This document shows positions 23,396 through 33,586 of a stretch of 64,000 bases of DNA, piece after piece. The DNA comes from Siderastrea siderea (Eukaryota; Cnidaria; Anthozoa; Scleractinia; Rhizangiidae). How positions within the stretch are numbered: position 1 is the stretch's first letter; every line of letters begins with the position of its first letter. Where the stretch lies: positions 888,132 through 952,131 of the forward strand of contig OZ034973.1 in NCBI GenBank assembly GCA_964030785.1, read 5' to 3'. Both the position numbers and the translations under genes were made by a program. The notes under the pieces are model-generated. The model was not told the DNA's origin, ran no database searches, and saw only the letters and a program-made list of their open reading frames with translations.

Positions 23396-25565
23396 AGCGG
23401 AGCCTGCGGGCAAAGCCCGCCAGCGGAGCTCCATTGCTAAGGAAATTTGGTAACCTATCAATCCGAGAAATTTTGGTTGTGACGTAATAGTCACGTGACT
23501 GTCCGTCCGTACGTCCGTACATCCGTACATCCGTACGTCCGTACGTCCGCACAGACTCTGTGGGAGGGGGAGGGGAGTCCCAAGACAACCCGGCGGGGGT
23601 AGAGAATGCCATCTTTTCTTGGCGGGAAATCGCGCGGTGCTTTTGGGCAACCGGCGTTTTTCTTGGCGGGAAATCGCATGACCATCGTCGCTTTTGAAAA
23701 GGAGGTATTTAACGATTGTTCGAGAGTACTGAAGTTTTATACTTGACAAAAAAACATCTAATATCTATAAATGGAAAGAAAAAGTTCAAAAGAATACTGG
23801 TAGAAGGCGAAAAGTTCAAGTTACGAAAGCTGCCTTCAAAGGACTTCATCGCTTTGTTTTCTTCACGGCGGAGAGTTTGCCCTGTTCTGAAACACAACCG
23901 AGTACGTGAAGTTTTTAAAGGGTCTAAGGTACAAGATTTCGAGTATTACGGTGAAAGAAATTACGTTTTGAAATGGAAATTTGATTTATGCCATTAGAAA
24001 TGTGTCATTTACTTTTGACGTTAAAAAATTATTAGAAAACGCGCTCAGATTTGTGACAGATTCTTGAATATTTTGCCATGCTCAGCCGATTTCACTCGCG
24101 TGGACCGACCTACGATTTTGGAAGTGTAACGCGAATTGCATTTAAGTATAAACTTACGGGTTTTAGAATAAACTTTTTTCAAAAATGATTTCTCTGTCCA
24201 TTATTTTGTGTTTGTTTATTCATAACAGTAGGTCTAAGTACAGTCGCCATACAACTGCACAAGCTTTGCTTTCAATTTTGACTGTCCGGTCCATCTCTTT
24301 GTGCAACTGTCGATTTTCTTGTCCTGGAAGTTTTCAATAGTAAAAATCTTTTAAGCGAAGCAGTTGTCGGTTTAAAGCTATTTTATCCCAAAAGCTTCCG
24401 AAAACAGTTTTGTGTGTTCCTCAAAGCGCCTAACTTTATATAGGCTTACTTCGCATCCGCAAAACTTATGCCGGCATAATTTAATTAAAGCGTGTTTGGT
24501 GTTTCTTTGTTTTGAATCTTCATGGTCTCTAGTTAGAGAACGAAATATAACAGTTATTTGAAAAACTATAAGCGAAGAAGTTGTCGTTTTAAACCTATTA
24601 TATCCGAAAAGCTTCCAAAAACAGTTCTGTGCATTTTTAAAAGTGCTCGAATTTCAGACAATTTGCAGCTGCAAAACTTATGCCACAGAGTTAAGAATGT
24701 TTGGACGGTGTTTGTTTGTTTGATTTCAATCTCGATGGTCTCAAGTTAGAGAACGAAATATAAGGGTTACTTAAGTAACTATAAGCGAAGCAGTTTTGAG
24801 TTTAAAGCTATTTTATCCGGTAAGTAACGTGTTCCTCAAAGTGCTTGAATTTTTTCGCGGCTGCTAAAACCTACGCGACATTTCTTCGATAAGTTTATTA
24901 CAAGTGCTTCGAAGCTCCCCAGATCCTTTCTTTCGGGAAATCCCAGTAAAATGCCGGTGAAATGTCAGTATACATTTTTGACCAGACTAATATTTTTATT
25001 TAGTGGCAGTTCATGTTATTTGTTAACATCCGAACGCGATGAAGATAACCCATTTAAACAGTCGAATAATTTTTATTTTGTTTTTGTAAATGAGCGCCGT
25101 TTCAAGTTCATTCAAGCGAACAGCCAATAATCCAAGGAGATTTGACAAGCCTTGACAGTTATTGACAAGATATGAAAACATTGCAAACACCAAGCAAGAC
25201 GGCTTGTGAGTAAAATGTGTTCAGTTTGATGCCCGAAAAAAAAATAATCAAGCTGTGCTCAGCCTCTAAAATGACCTTTCGAGCTTAGTTTTACAGAACA
25301 GATCCCCAAAATATTGGAGGACAATTCGGAACACTTTCAGGCTGAAAACGGAAAACTTTTCGGAAAACGGAAAACGGAACTTTTCGGAAAACGGAAAACG
25401 GAACACTTTCACGGAAAACTTTTCGGTCTGAAATATATTTCGGTGCTTTTTTTGGCTCGTTCGAAAGCGAACGAGCTAAAAAAAGCACCGAAATATATTT
25501 CAGACCGAAAAGTTTCAGGACTATTTTTGAGAAACGAACACCAGTTTATTCCTTCGCGGCTCCGC
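23396..25565. mobile_element. 2.2-kb insertion private to unit B, with short inverted ends
   Basis: Unit C reads straight across (58815), so this block is an insertion in B or a clean loss in C. It begins GCGGAGCC and ends GGCTCCGC, an 8-bp inverted pair beside TTTATA-like flanks. Inside: a hairpin (tgcgggcaaagcccgc), a (TCCGTACG)n tract at 23506-23550, three degenerate units of about 220 bp (24345-24900, aactataagcgaag), a short GGAAAAC repeat and a large perfect-type palindrome (25419-25512). A 93-residue frame at 23716-23997 has no recognised relative. Element class unknown. Confidence 0.6.
25419..25512. repeat. 45-bp-arm near-perfect palindrome
   Basis: Left arm cttttcggtctgaaatatat... 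and right arm ...atatatttcagaccgaaaag are complementary over 45 bases with one mismatch, around a tcgaaagcga centre. It would form a very stable hairpin. Preceded at 25330-25418 by short tandem GGAAAACGGAAAAC copies. Confidence 0.9.
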
Positions 25566-27262
25566 TTTTAGGCTTGGCTAAATCTATATATTAGGCTTTC
25601 TATGGGAAATTCACTTTCGTATCAAAATGCTAAAATTAAGTTATGAATGTGAAAATGAACTTCACTTAACTCGACATGGGGTTGTTTTTGTGTCTTGTGT
25701 GTAATTTGGGTGCAATTCGTGCCCGGTTTAGGCGAGTTTTTGGTTCGGTGTTGTTCGCGGTGTTGTTTCTCCACATAAAACGAAGGAAGGCAGGTGACTC
25801 GAGACGAACGAGTCGCCCAAATCGCTCTCGTATCACACTGAGCAATTCAGAGAATCGCCATAAAACACCATATTCATAAAGCCCCATAATTTCCACACCC
25901 TGTTAAGCATTCACGGTGATCGCACGGCATTTCTGATCGGAGAAAATTGGAAAAACATTCTGCTGTAGGCGATCTTCCCGTGCTCTAGACGTTTGGCATG
26001 GACACGGCAGGAAGACATTCGTTACAAGCTGCACGAGTTCAGATTACATTCTGCACTTTCATTGGTCAATTCAAACCACCAGTCTGTTGTCATGTAGGCA
26101 CGCGCGTGCCAACTCGATCGTCTTCTCTTATCTTGAGCTTGGGCCGTCTGTGGTTGGCCCGCGCCCCTCTGTACCCAGTTGTTTGGGTCACGTGATCTTG
26201 ATCGGGTCATGTGGTATTCGCAGCTTGTGCTTTGAGCAGTGAAGTTTGTTCGCTTTTATGACCTTGGTGTTAGAAAATAAAGCCTGGAGATGCTCAAAAA
26301 TATGTAAGCTGTTGTTTTAACTGCTTATTTGAGCTGGGTTTGTGTAATTCGGTATTTGTTTAAGCTTGAATTGCGATTTCTTGTACAATGAGTGGACGAA
26401 TGAATCACCAAACTACATGTATTAAACGCGTTTCGAGTAATAGAATATAAAAAGTGGAATAAACATCTTCAGTGGCTATAATTTGTCTTGTCGTTTTCTC
26501 CTACAAAGTGTGTGTCCATAGCTTGAGAATAGCCGGCAAGTGAAAAAAAAATTCTTTGTAAACCAGAAATAAAAGCTTATTGTCTATATGACTCGTTCTA
26601 AAATCTTCATTCCTATATTAAGAAAATGTTAAAGACTTAATATAAGCTTACAAATTGCAGTAAAAAAAAAGACTAGAAACGAAACGAAATTTGTCTATCC
26701 AAAGACCGATTATAAACGCTAAGCTACGTTCCTGAGAACTAATAGAAGTATAAAATAATTTATTATATTACGATGGTGTAGCCCCGTAGACGTGTAGCCA
26801 CTTTCCGGAGAACTTGGAGAGCTATGAATTTATTATAACGGCGTAGCCGCGTAGATGCGTAGCCACTTTCCAGAGAACTTGAGGGCTATGAATAAATTGT
26901 GGCGGTGTAACTGCGTAGACGCGTAGCCGACTACGCCGTGTAGCTACTAGAGATACGGGGAATTCTGCAATCGCTCCCAATTGAGTTTATTACCACTTCA
27001 AATAAGTACATCATTAAAAGTGTTCTGAGTAATGCTGTTGTGTTTCTATTACTCACTGCAGTTTGTATGTTAAACAAACTGAAACGTCGCTAAATTGTTT
27101 CTTCATTTTATGGTATTCAAGGTCAACTCAAGAATCATATATTGACGCAAAATACACAGATTTATTACTTGTTTATTGAATTATTTTATTTGTTATTTCA
27201 TCTGCTGAAACTTATCAAATTTTCACACGCGGAAATCCGCGGTAAGCCGCAAATTTATTCTG
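25566..27262. other. Flank of unit B, no confirmed gene
   Basis: Matches 58816-60500 in unit C with few changes. The plus-strand frame at 25676-25879 (and its twin at 58899-59102) is conserved only as far as the whole flank is, so it is not evidence of a gene. Confidence 0.45.
26757..26945. repeat. 62-bp minisatellite, unit B
   Basis: Three degenerate copies of a unit containing ggcgtagccgcgtagatgcg and agccactttccagagaactt. Twin at about 59990-60180. Confidence 0.8.
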
Positions 27263-27473
27263 CTTATCTGCACCCCAGTACCACCCCTTCGGGCTTTTAA
27301 GACTGGTAGTGTCCGAGAGCTAACAGGCCAGTTGAGGGTTGCGGAGAGGATAGCCTCCCACGCAGTCGTTTTTAGGGGAGTCATATTACCCATGTTTGTG
27401 GGGAGGAGGGTACCACGACTCCCCTAAAAACGACTGCGTGGGATGCTAGGGAGTCGAGAGGAGGGTTGGTACT
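27263..27473. mobile_element. Composite MITE (one element inside another), unit B
   Basis: Outer ends CCCCAGTACCA and TGGTACTGGGG match the 105-bp element of unit A (12003-12108). Inside lies a second palindrome with perfect 26-bp arms at 27357-27382 and 27417-27442 (CCCACGCAGTCGTTTTTAGG...). Unit A lacks the inner part, so it was added before B and C separated. Twin in unit C at about 60503-60705. Confidence 0.75.
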
Positions 27474-27479
27474 GGGGAT

Positions 27480-30353
27480 CAGATTAGCATTTTGCATATC
27501 ACAATGTAAAGGCAACTCCGCACAGAAAAAATTATTCTTCAGTTCGCAAAATGGTTAAAATTAACCTCAAAAAATTGACCACTGGCACTTTTTACGTGAC
27601 AAAGCACAAACGTGAAGTTATTAATCCCTGTTTAGTAACGATGTGTTTCCACAACTTTCTGTCTTCGCCCTGTTGCTGTACAATTCTTATTCTACAAGCG
27701 TTCACACGTTTGCCAACACAGAAAGGAATTGAAAAAACTGAGCTATTTTTTCGCAGACAATCGCGAAAACATTTTCTATTATTTGGACGAGCACACGCGC
27801 CAACTTGATTTACCAACGCGAGCTGGCAAAATTTAGTTTACCGTGCAAAGGTACCTCGGTTTAGGTTTACTTATTTCTATAAATGTTGTACTATCAGTAA
27901 CGGCAGACGCAGTTCACAGATTGGTCTTAAACATTTAAAACACGTTTCATTCTCTTTTAAGAAACAGAAGCCAATAAATAACTTTATAAAAAAGCAATAA
28001 AACAGCCAAAATGGAGGGTATACTTCTACGTTGACACAAGCCAAAGGAGTAAATTTGCTTAAGTTTAACTAATGACTTTCGTTGAAGTAAACTCCACTCT
28101 CAATAAAGTTTTGCTGCTACTTCTACTACTACTCGCAAAGGAATTCCCTGCTCTACTTTAGTGGTCGATTTTATAAGTTAGACTTGGCCAGTTTGGAAGG
28201 GGGGGGGGGGGGTGTTCTTTCCCGTATAACTTATGTAGGCATATGCCGCTCACCTTATTTGTTGTCGTCTTCAATAAGCCGATGAATTTTTTTTTCAGTT
28301 TTGATGCCAAAGACGGTGTGGTATGCATACAGTTAAATAAAATTTGTATCGGTCTAAGATAGAAAAGGGCAAAGAATTCCAGGCGCAACAACTCCACCCA
28401 CAACCCCACCCAGTTTTGTAACTCCAATGCATACTTCAGGAGATTGGGTTGTTTTAACATAGTTAGCCTTATGACTCTTGTCAGAATTCATTGCATCCAG
28501 GAGTTCTGTTGCTTTAATATACGAACAACGACAGAGTTGTCGTGTCTTATACGTCAGGATAACTTTCTGTAATAAGATTATATGATGTCAACGTTACTGG
28601 ATAAGAATTATTTGGATGACTTCAATTGGGCAAGGTGGTAGCCAAGTTCAATTTGGCAGTCACAGAATTTTTTGACTGGAATCCAGTTACTTTCAAGCTG
28701 GACCAGCATGTATAGTCCTTGTTCTTTTTATTCTTTACTGGATCACTTGCTATCTAATGTCGGAAATAATTAGAAAGTTGCTTGTATGCAATTTTAGACA
28801 AGCAATATAATAAGGCTCCTCAAGTGATTGACATTAATTTACAAATGTGTATCTTCCGCAAGTTCTGCCTCGCCGATTACTTCGTCATCAAACCTCCACA
28901 TAGCAGTCTGTAAAAAGCAAAACCAAAAATAAGAGCTGATTGCAATGTGGTGACTTAAAGACTGGAAGCAGAAGGAAGGAAGCATGCATCACGTGGAACC
29001 AAAAGCCTCAATCAGCGCAGAGCAGAGATGAACGAGTTTACGGTGACTTACGCACCATCTGGCGCGCAAGGGTTAAAGAAGAAGATTGCAGTCTTGAGCT
29101 TTAGATTTTCTGCGATAAGAGGAAGCCTGATCCGTTATGCTATAGATAGGATTCGTTGACTACGTCATCCACTGTTCCGTTCGTCTGTAAAGAGCAAGAG
29201 GAGTATCATAGCTTAAAGTACTACAGTTTTACTCCTTATATTAGCTATTTAAGGCAAAGTTTTAACCGGTTTTTAACTTAATTTTAGCTCTTTTGTGCAA
29301 ATATTGGAGCTATTGGACAGTAATGTAAATAGGGTTACATATATAAACGCTTATTAGCCTTTCAAGATTACGCATTTTTGTAGCAACCACTAAGGTAGAC
29401 ACACGTACAGTTTGATTAAAAGGGAAGCCACAAAAAAGAACAACATATAACTAGTTTCCATTTGTCGCGTTAAAAACAGATTGACATGGACAGCGATTAC
29501 AAATAGACATGGACAGTTACAAAGTTACATTACATTAAAGTTACAAATAGTTAGGTCGCCACAGCCCTACAAAATGTCTATTCAACGCCAAAGGTTCATG
29601 CAGGTAAGAGAGAAGCCAAAGAATATACTTAAACGTAAAGGTACTTAAACACAAACGTTCTTGAGCCGACGGAAGTTGAATGTTTCCTTTTTAGGCTTGT
29701 TTTTGCTCCTCACAAACGGCCTCTTGTTGTAGTGTCCGGTGACTTGCCATCACGTTAAAATGCGTCACAATGAAAACATTCAACTTCCGGCTGCTGTCCC
29801 TCTCGTGAGCCATGGACGGCTCGCAAAGCACGGCAAAGCTTAATCCTATTGAGACCGAGCTTTTGGGGGCTTTCTAGGACTGGGACCACCTGTAACCCGC
29901 TCAAGCCTTGGCCACCAAGTTTACCGAGGATAATATACACATGTTTTTATTGGATTTTATTGATTTTAATTTTATTTATTGGTTGTCGCTTAAACGGATT
30001 TGAAATTATAAATTTGGAGAGAGCCTCAAAAGCCCCTCCCCTCCCAGGTCCGGATAGGTCCTGATAGGGTTAAGGGTTAATCAAGTGTAGCACAAAGGGG
30101 TGTATCCATGATACCAGTGCAACGTTTATACAAGTTCAAGTCATTCCGGGTCCCTCTAGTGGCTCTGTATTCACACTTGGCATGAAACCGGAAGACAAGC
30201 TCATATCTGTACCGCGTGTTATAGTTGACCGAATTGACCCCGGTGGCTGTGCGGGATCGAGATTCTTATCCCGGTACGAAAGCTCCTACCGGTATCGCGT
30301 AAATACGGTGTAAGTGACTCTTCGTTTCACGTTCCCATTAGTTTTAAACATTT
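27480..30353. other. Distal flank of unit B, no gene except the candidate exon
   Basis: Matches 60715-63250 and 63805-64000 of unit C and, more weakly, 12110-14397 of unit A. Contains a G-run at about 28200 and an inverted pair (cggaagttgaatgtt at about 29669 with aacattcaacttccgg at about 29775). The end block (about 30140-30330) is the repeat-like terminus shared by all units. Confidence 0.5.
28846..28911 (-). CDS. Candidate terminal exon of an unknown gene, unit B copy
   Basis: Same frame, acceptor (ctttttACAG) and stop as the unit A copy at 13432-13500. No upstream exon could be assigned with confidence. Confidence 0.3.
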
Positions 30354-30387
30354 GGCCCCAGTTGTTCAAAAGTTGGATAGCACTATC
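30354..30387. mobile_element. Left piece of a MITE split by the Bel/Pao insertion
   Basis: ggccccagttgttcaaaagt and ggatagcactatc mirror the right piece at 39405-39522 (gctatccaacttttgaaaaa and ccggggcc). The Bel/Pao element lies between the two pieces. Confidence 0.7.
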
Positions 30388-30558
30388 TGTATCGTCATTG
30401 ATTATAATTTCACTTAATTACACGCACATAACGCGTGACAAACGATAATTTCCTAATTATTGTATTACTGATCAATTGACACAGACACAACTGTGATAAG
30501 ACAACAACTGAAGGCCATCGGGTAAATATTCTTTGTATTTCCGTTTGTGATGTGAAGA

Positions 30559-30568
30559 CTATAAATAG
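30559..30568 (+). promoter_or_regulatory. TATA-like box in the presumed 5' LTR of the Bel/Pao element
   Basis: CTATAAATAG lies about 720 bases before the gag start. The position suits an LTR promoter, but the LTR limits are not proven. Confidence 0.45.
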
Positions 30569-30626
30569 ACAGTTATGTCTTGCTTTACAGATTTCGAACT
30601 ACACTACAGACTACAGACTACCTACT

Positions 30627-31278
30627 ACTAAATGGAATAAAGTTTGAAACCGATAGCCTATTTTATGGAATATTGGTACACACCGATACATTCGAAATCC
30701 GTGAGAATCCTCCAAGAATGGCAGCAGAAGCGAAAAAAGAAGAAGCAAAGAGAATTAGGACTTCAGCCAAGTCACGATTCACAAGGAAACGCAAAGGTTC
30801 TTTTGACCGCATCCATACCTTTGTTATCCTGGATGGACTTCAAGAATTCATTGCGTTTCCTTGTGAATCGTGACTTGGCTGAAGTCCTAATTCTCTTTGC
30901 TTCTTCTTTTTTCGCTTCTGCTGCCATTCTTGGAGGATTCTCACGGATTTCGAATGTATCGGTGTGTACCAATATTCCACAAAATAGGCTATCGGTTTCA
31001 AACTTTATTCCATTTAGTTTGAAACCGATAGCCTATTTTGTGGAATATTGGTACACACCGATACATTCGAAATCCGTGAGAATCCTCCAAGAATTTTTCG
31101 CTTCTGCTGCCATTCTTGGAGGATTCTCACGGATTTCGAATGTATCGGTGTGTACCAATATTCCACAAAATAGGCTATCGGTTTCAAACTAAATGGAATA
31201 AAGTTTGAAACCGATAGCCTATTTTGTGGAATATTGGTACACACCGATACATTCGAAATCCGTGAGAATCCTCCAAGA
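30627..31278. repeat. Snapback array: five alternating-orientation copies of the gag 5' end
   Basis: Segments of one sequence (5' leader plus first gag codons, normal copy from 31191) appear in turn as plus (30627-30796), minus (30797-31016), plus (31017-31095), minus (31096-31190) and plus (31191 on). Copies are identical or nearly so. Consistent with repeated template switching, either in the retroelement cDNA or during library amplification. Confidence 0.85.
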
Positions 31279-32736
31279 ATGGCAGCAGAAGCGAAAAAAG
31301 AAGAAGCAAAGAGAATTAGGACTTCAGCCAAGTCACGATTCACAAGGAAACGCAATGAATTCTTGAAGTCCATCCAGGATAACAAAGGTATGGATGCGGT
31401 CAAAAGAACCTTTGCGGACTTACACGAAGCTTGGAATATTGTCGAAGGTAAGCATGACATTTACATGATACACTTAACCGAAGACGAAATAGAGCAGAAT
31501 GAAGCATGGATAAATGAATTACAAGAACTGTACGAAGAAGCAGCGACTGCTCACGCGCAGTACGTCAACGACCAAACCTTGCACGAGCAGAAACGAGTGG
31601 AAGAATTCCACAAACAAGAATCAATGAGACATGAACAAGAAAAACTAAAGCGACTATTGGAACAATTCAGTATAAAAAAGAAGTCCATGAGGACTATATT
31701 TGACACCTTAGTTGAACACGCACACGACGCAATGGAATCACAAAATAAGGACGTAAATACTCCAGAAGCTTTGCGCAAAACCGAAAGAGATTTAGATATC
31801 GCGCTCGCAGACTGTAAAGCAGTACATAACACAATGCTCGAGCTACTTGACTACGAAAACGTAGAAAAGGAAATCGAATGGATTCGAAACATGCACGCGC
31901 GCCATCAAGAGATCAGTGGCCGTATCGAAGCATTTATTTCAGCTAAAAGAGACGATAACAACGCGAAAGACAAAGGCAATCCGCTACAACTCGAAAAAAT
32001 CAAAATGCCGTCATTTAACGGAAATGTAAGAAATTACCCACAATTTAAAACAGACTTTGAAAAACAAGTCATGCCGTCAATTAACTCCGATAACGCCCCA
32101 TATGTTCTCAGATCATGTCTGGGAAAGGAGCCCGCCGACACGGTAAAAAGCGGCGACGACGATATTGATGCAATGTGGAAGAGACTGGACGAAAAATACG
32201 GCGATCCTGCAAAAGTCGCTGACGTCATAATGTGTGCAATTCAGAACATGAGGCCTATCAGAGAAGGCGAAAGTAAAAAATTCGTCGAACTCATCAACGT
32301 CATCAACGACGGTTACAGAGACTTGAAAGGGTTAGGTTTTGAGAAAGAAATAACTACAACCAGTTCGGTGAGCATAATAGAAAGAAAGCTGCCAAATGAT
32401 GCGAAAAGAGAGTGGGCGAAACTGGTAAGCTCCGAACACAGTCCCGTCGATAAAAGAGACAAGTTTCCAAGTCTGTTAAGATTTCTCCTTGAACAAAAAC
32501 AAGCAATAGAATACGAAAACGCAGAGTTACGCCCAAGCGGCAGCCTTCCACTAAGGGGCTCTCTTCATTACCTAGAGAAAAAGAATGACAAAGTCGCCAC
32601 CCCAGAAGGACAAGGTTCGTCACGCTATAAGAGAACCAAATGCCTATACCATGAAGGTGCCAATCACTGGACTAATGAATGCAGACTTTATCTCTCAAAG
32701 CCAGTACAGGAAAGGCTTAAGAGCGCCTGTCTGTAA
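31279..32736 (+). CDS. Bel/Pao gag (gag-pol N-terminal part), cut by a transposon
   Basis: Frame from the likely start Met (MAAEAKKEEAKRIRTSAKSR); an in-frame Met lies at 31234. A long coiled-coil-rich N-terminus (residues about 30-200, many E/K/Q heptads) is followed by the DUF1759-type Bel/Pao gag core (KIKMPSFNGNVRNYPQF, then a W-K-R-L-D-E-K-Y-G segment). A zinc-knuckle-like CLYHEGANHWTNEC follows, with His at the second position. Native coding ends at 32727; the last few residues and stop come from the inserted foldback element. Packages element RNA in the family. The frame is uninterrupted and therefore fairly recent. Confidence 0.85.
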   Translation: MAAEAKKEEAKRIRTSAKSRFTRKRNEFLKSIQDNKGMDAVKRTFADLHEAWNIVEGKHDIYMIHLTEDEIEQNEAWINELQELYEEAATAHAQYVNDQTLHEQKRVEEFHKQESMRHEQEKLKRLLEQFSIKKKSMRTIFDTLVEHAHDAMESQNKDVNTPEALRKTERDLDIALADCKAVHNTMLELLDYENVEKEIEWIRNMHARHQEISGRIEAFISAKRDDNNAKDKGNPLQLEKIKMPSFNGNVRNYPQFKTDFEKQVMPSINSDNAPYVLRSCLGKEPADTVKSGDDDIDAMWKRLDEKYGDPAKVADVIMCAIQNMRPIREGESKKFVELINVINDGYRDLKGLGFEKEITTTSSVSIIERKLPNDAKREWAKLVSSEHSPVDKRDKFPSLLRFLLEQKQAIEYENAELRPSGSLPLRGSLHYLEKKNDKVATPEGQGSSRYKRTKCLYHEGANHWTNECRLYLSKPVQERLKSACL

Positions 32737-33311
32737 AAATCGGACAAAATCAAAATTCCGCGGCCAGGGTGGAAAATTCGATTTCTTTTATATTTTAATG
32801 TTAGATAGGTTAGAGTATAACTAAAATCACTGGATACTTTTTTTGGCAAAATACCCTTTTATTTCAAAGAAAATGCAAATAACGAACTTCCGTTAAAATC
32901 GCCATTTGAAGCAGTAAATTATGACATCAATTTGAGACGTTCGCGTGCAAAAACAAATCCCTCTGTCGTCTTTTAAACACTCAATTTTACTTTTGCAATC
33001 TCTCAAGAGCTTCAAAACTGATTTTGGTAGAAACTGCGTTGTTCTTTGTGTTTGAAATAATTTAATTTTGAAAGTATACATTTGTCATCAGGAAAAGTAC
33101 TTCGTGAATTAAATTATTTTTCACCATGTGCTAAACCTTCAAATCGATTCAGCTTCTGGCTGTTGAATTAAGAAAAGATGTTCTCAGGATTGCTGCAAAA
33201 ATTTCTTTGGGCAAATGATTGAGAGCGACGCGAGAGCTTTTCAAAGTTCGTTAAAATGCAGGTTGTTTGACCCTTCTTGGCAACATTCCATTCGCGAGTC
33301 ACGCACATATT

Positions 33312-33572
33312 TTAATGTGTTTCGACCCATATGAGATCGAAAACGTCACACAGAAAAACAGTTCGAAATGCTCTTACCTCATTTGCTGTAGAGGACAGGT
33401 CCAGAAGCCATTTCCGAGTGATTCTCTTGCCGTTCGACGTATTTTGGTCCTGTTGATGCCATCCAATGAACACCGCCAACTGGGTCAGTGTATTGTAAAC
33501 GGTCGAACAGCTCAACAACAACCTTTCTTCCAAAACGTTCGACATCTTTCTACAATGTGACATCTTACTCAA
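33312..33572 (-). CDS. Putative exon in left terminal inverted repeat of the foldback element
   Basis: 86-residue frame; the first 65 residues (MSKMSHCRKMSNVLEERLLL... to STANE) end exactly at a GTAAGA donor. Identical in layout to the right-arm copy at 36334-36594 and directed outward. No known domain. As it lies in a near-identical inverted repeat, conservation of the two copies is not independent. Confidence 0.35.
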   Translation of the reverse strand: MSKMSHCRKMSNVLEERLLLSCSTVYNTLTQLAVFIGWHQQDQNTSNGKRITRKWLLDLSSTANEVRAFRTVFLCDVFDLIWVETH

Positions 33573-33586
33573 CGGTTCAGTTGATT

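Larger units (their letters stand above)
14800..30340. repeat. Tandem segmental duplication, unit B
   Basis: Gene B plus flank. The left end matches unit C around 39780 (shared gaaggaactgacagtattac-like stretch and caaggcctctcc). The right end (gtaagtgactcttcgtttcac) matches the end of the window in unit C. The stretch 20445-30330 aligns with 54865-64000 almost base for base apart from insertions. Confidence 0.85.

Noticed and set aside
25676..25879. Conserved 67-aa frame (twin at 58899-59102)
   Set aside because: The whole flank is about equally conserved between B and C, so conservation of this frame carries no coding signal.
30580..31460. Several overlapping frames on both strands (182 aa, 148 aa and others)
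   Set aside because: Read-throughs of the alternating inverted copies of the gag leader; only the frame continuing from 31279 is a real gag.
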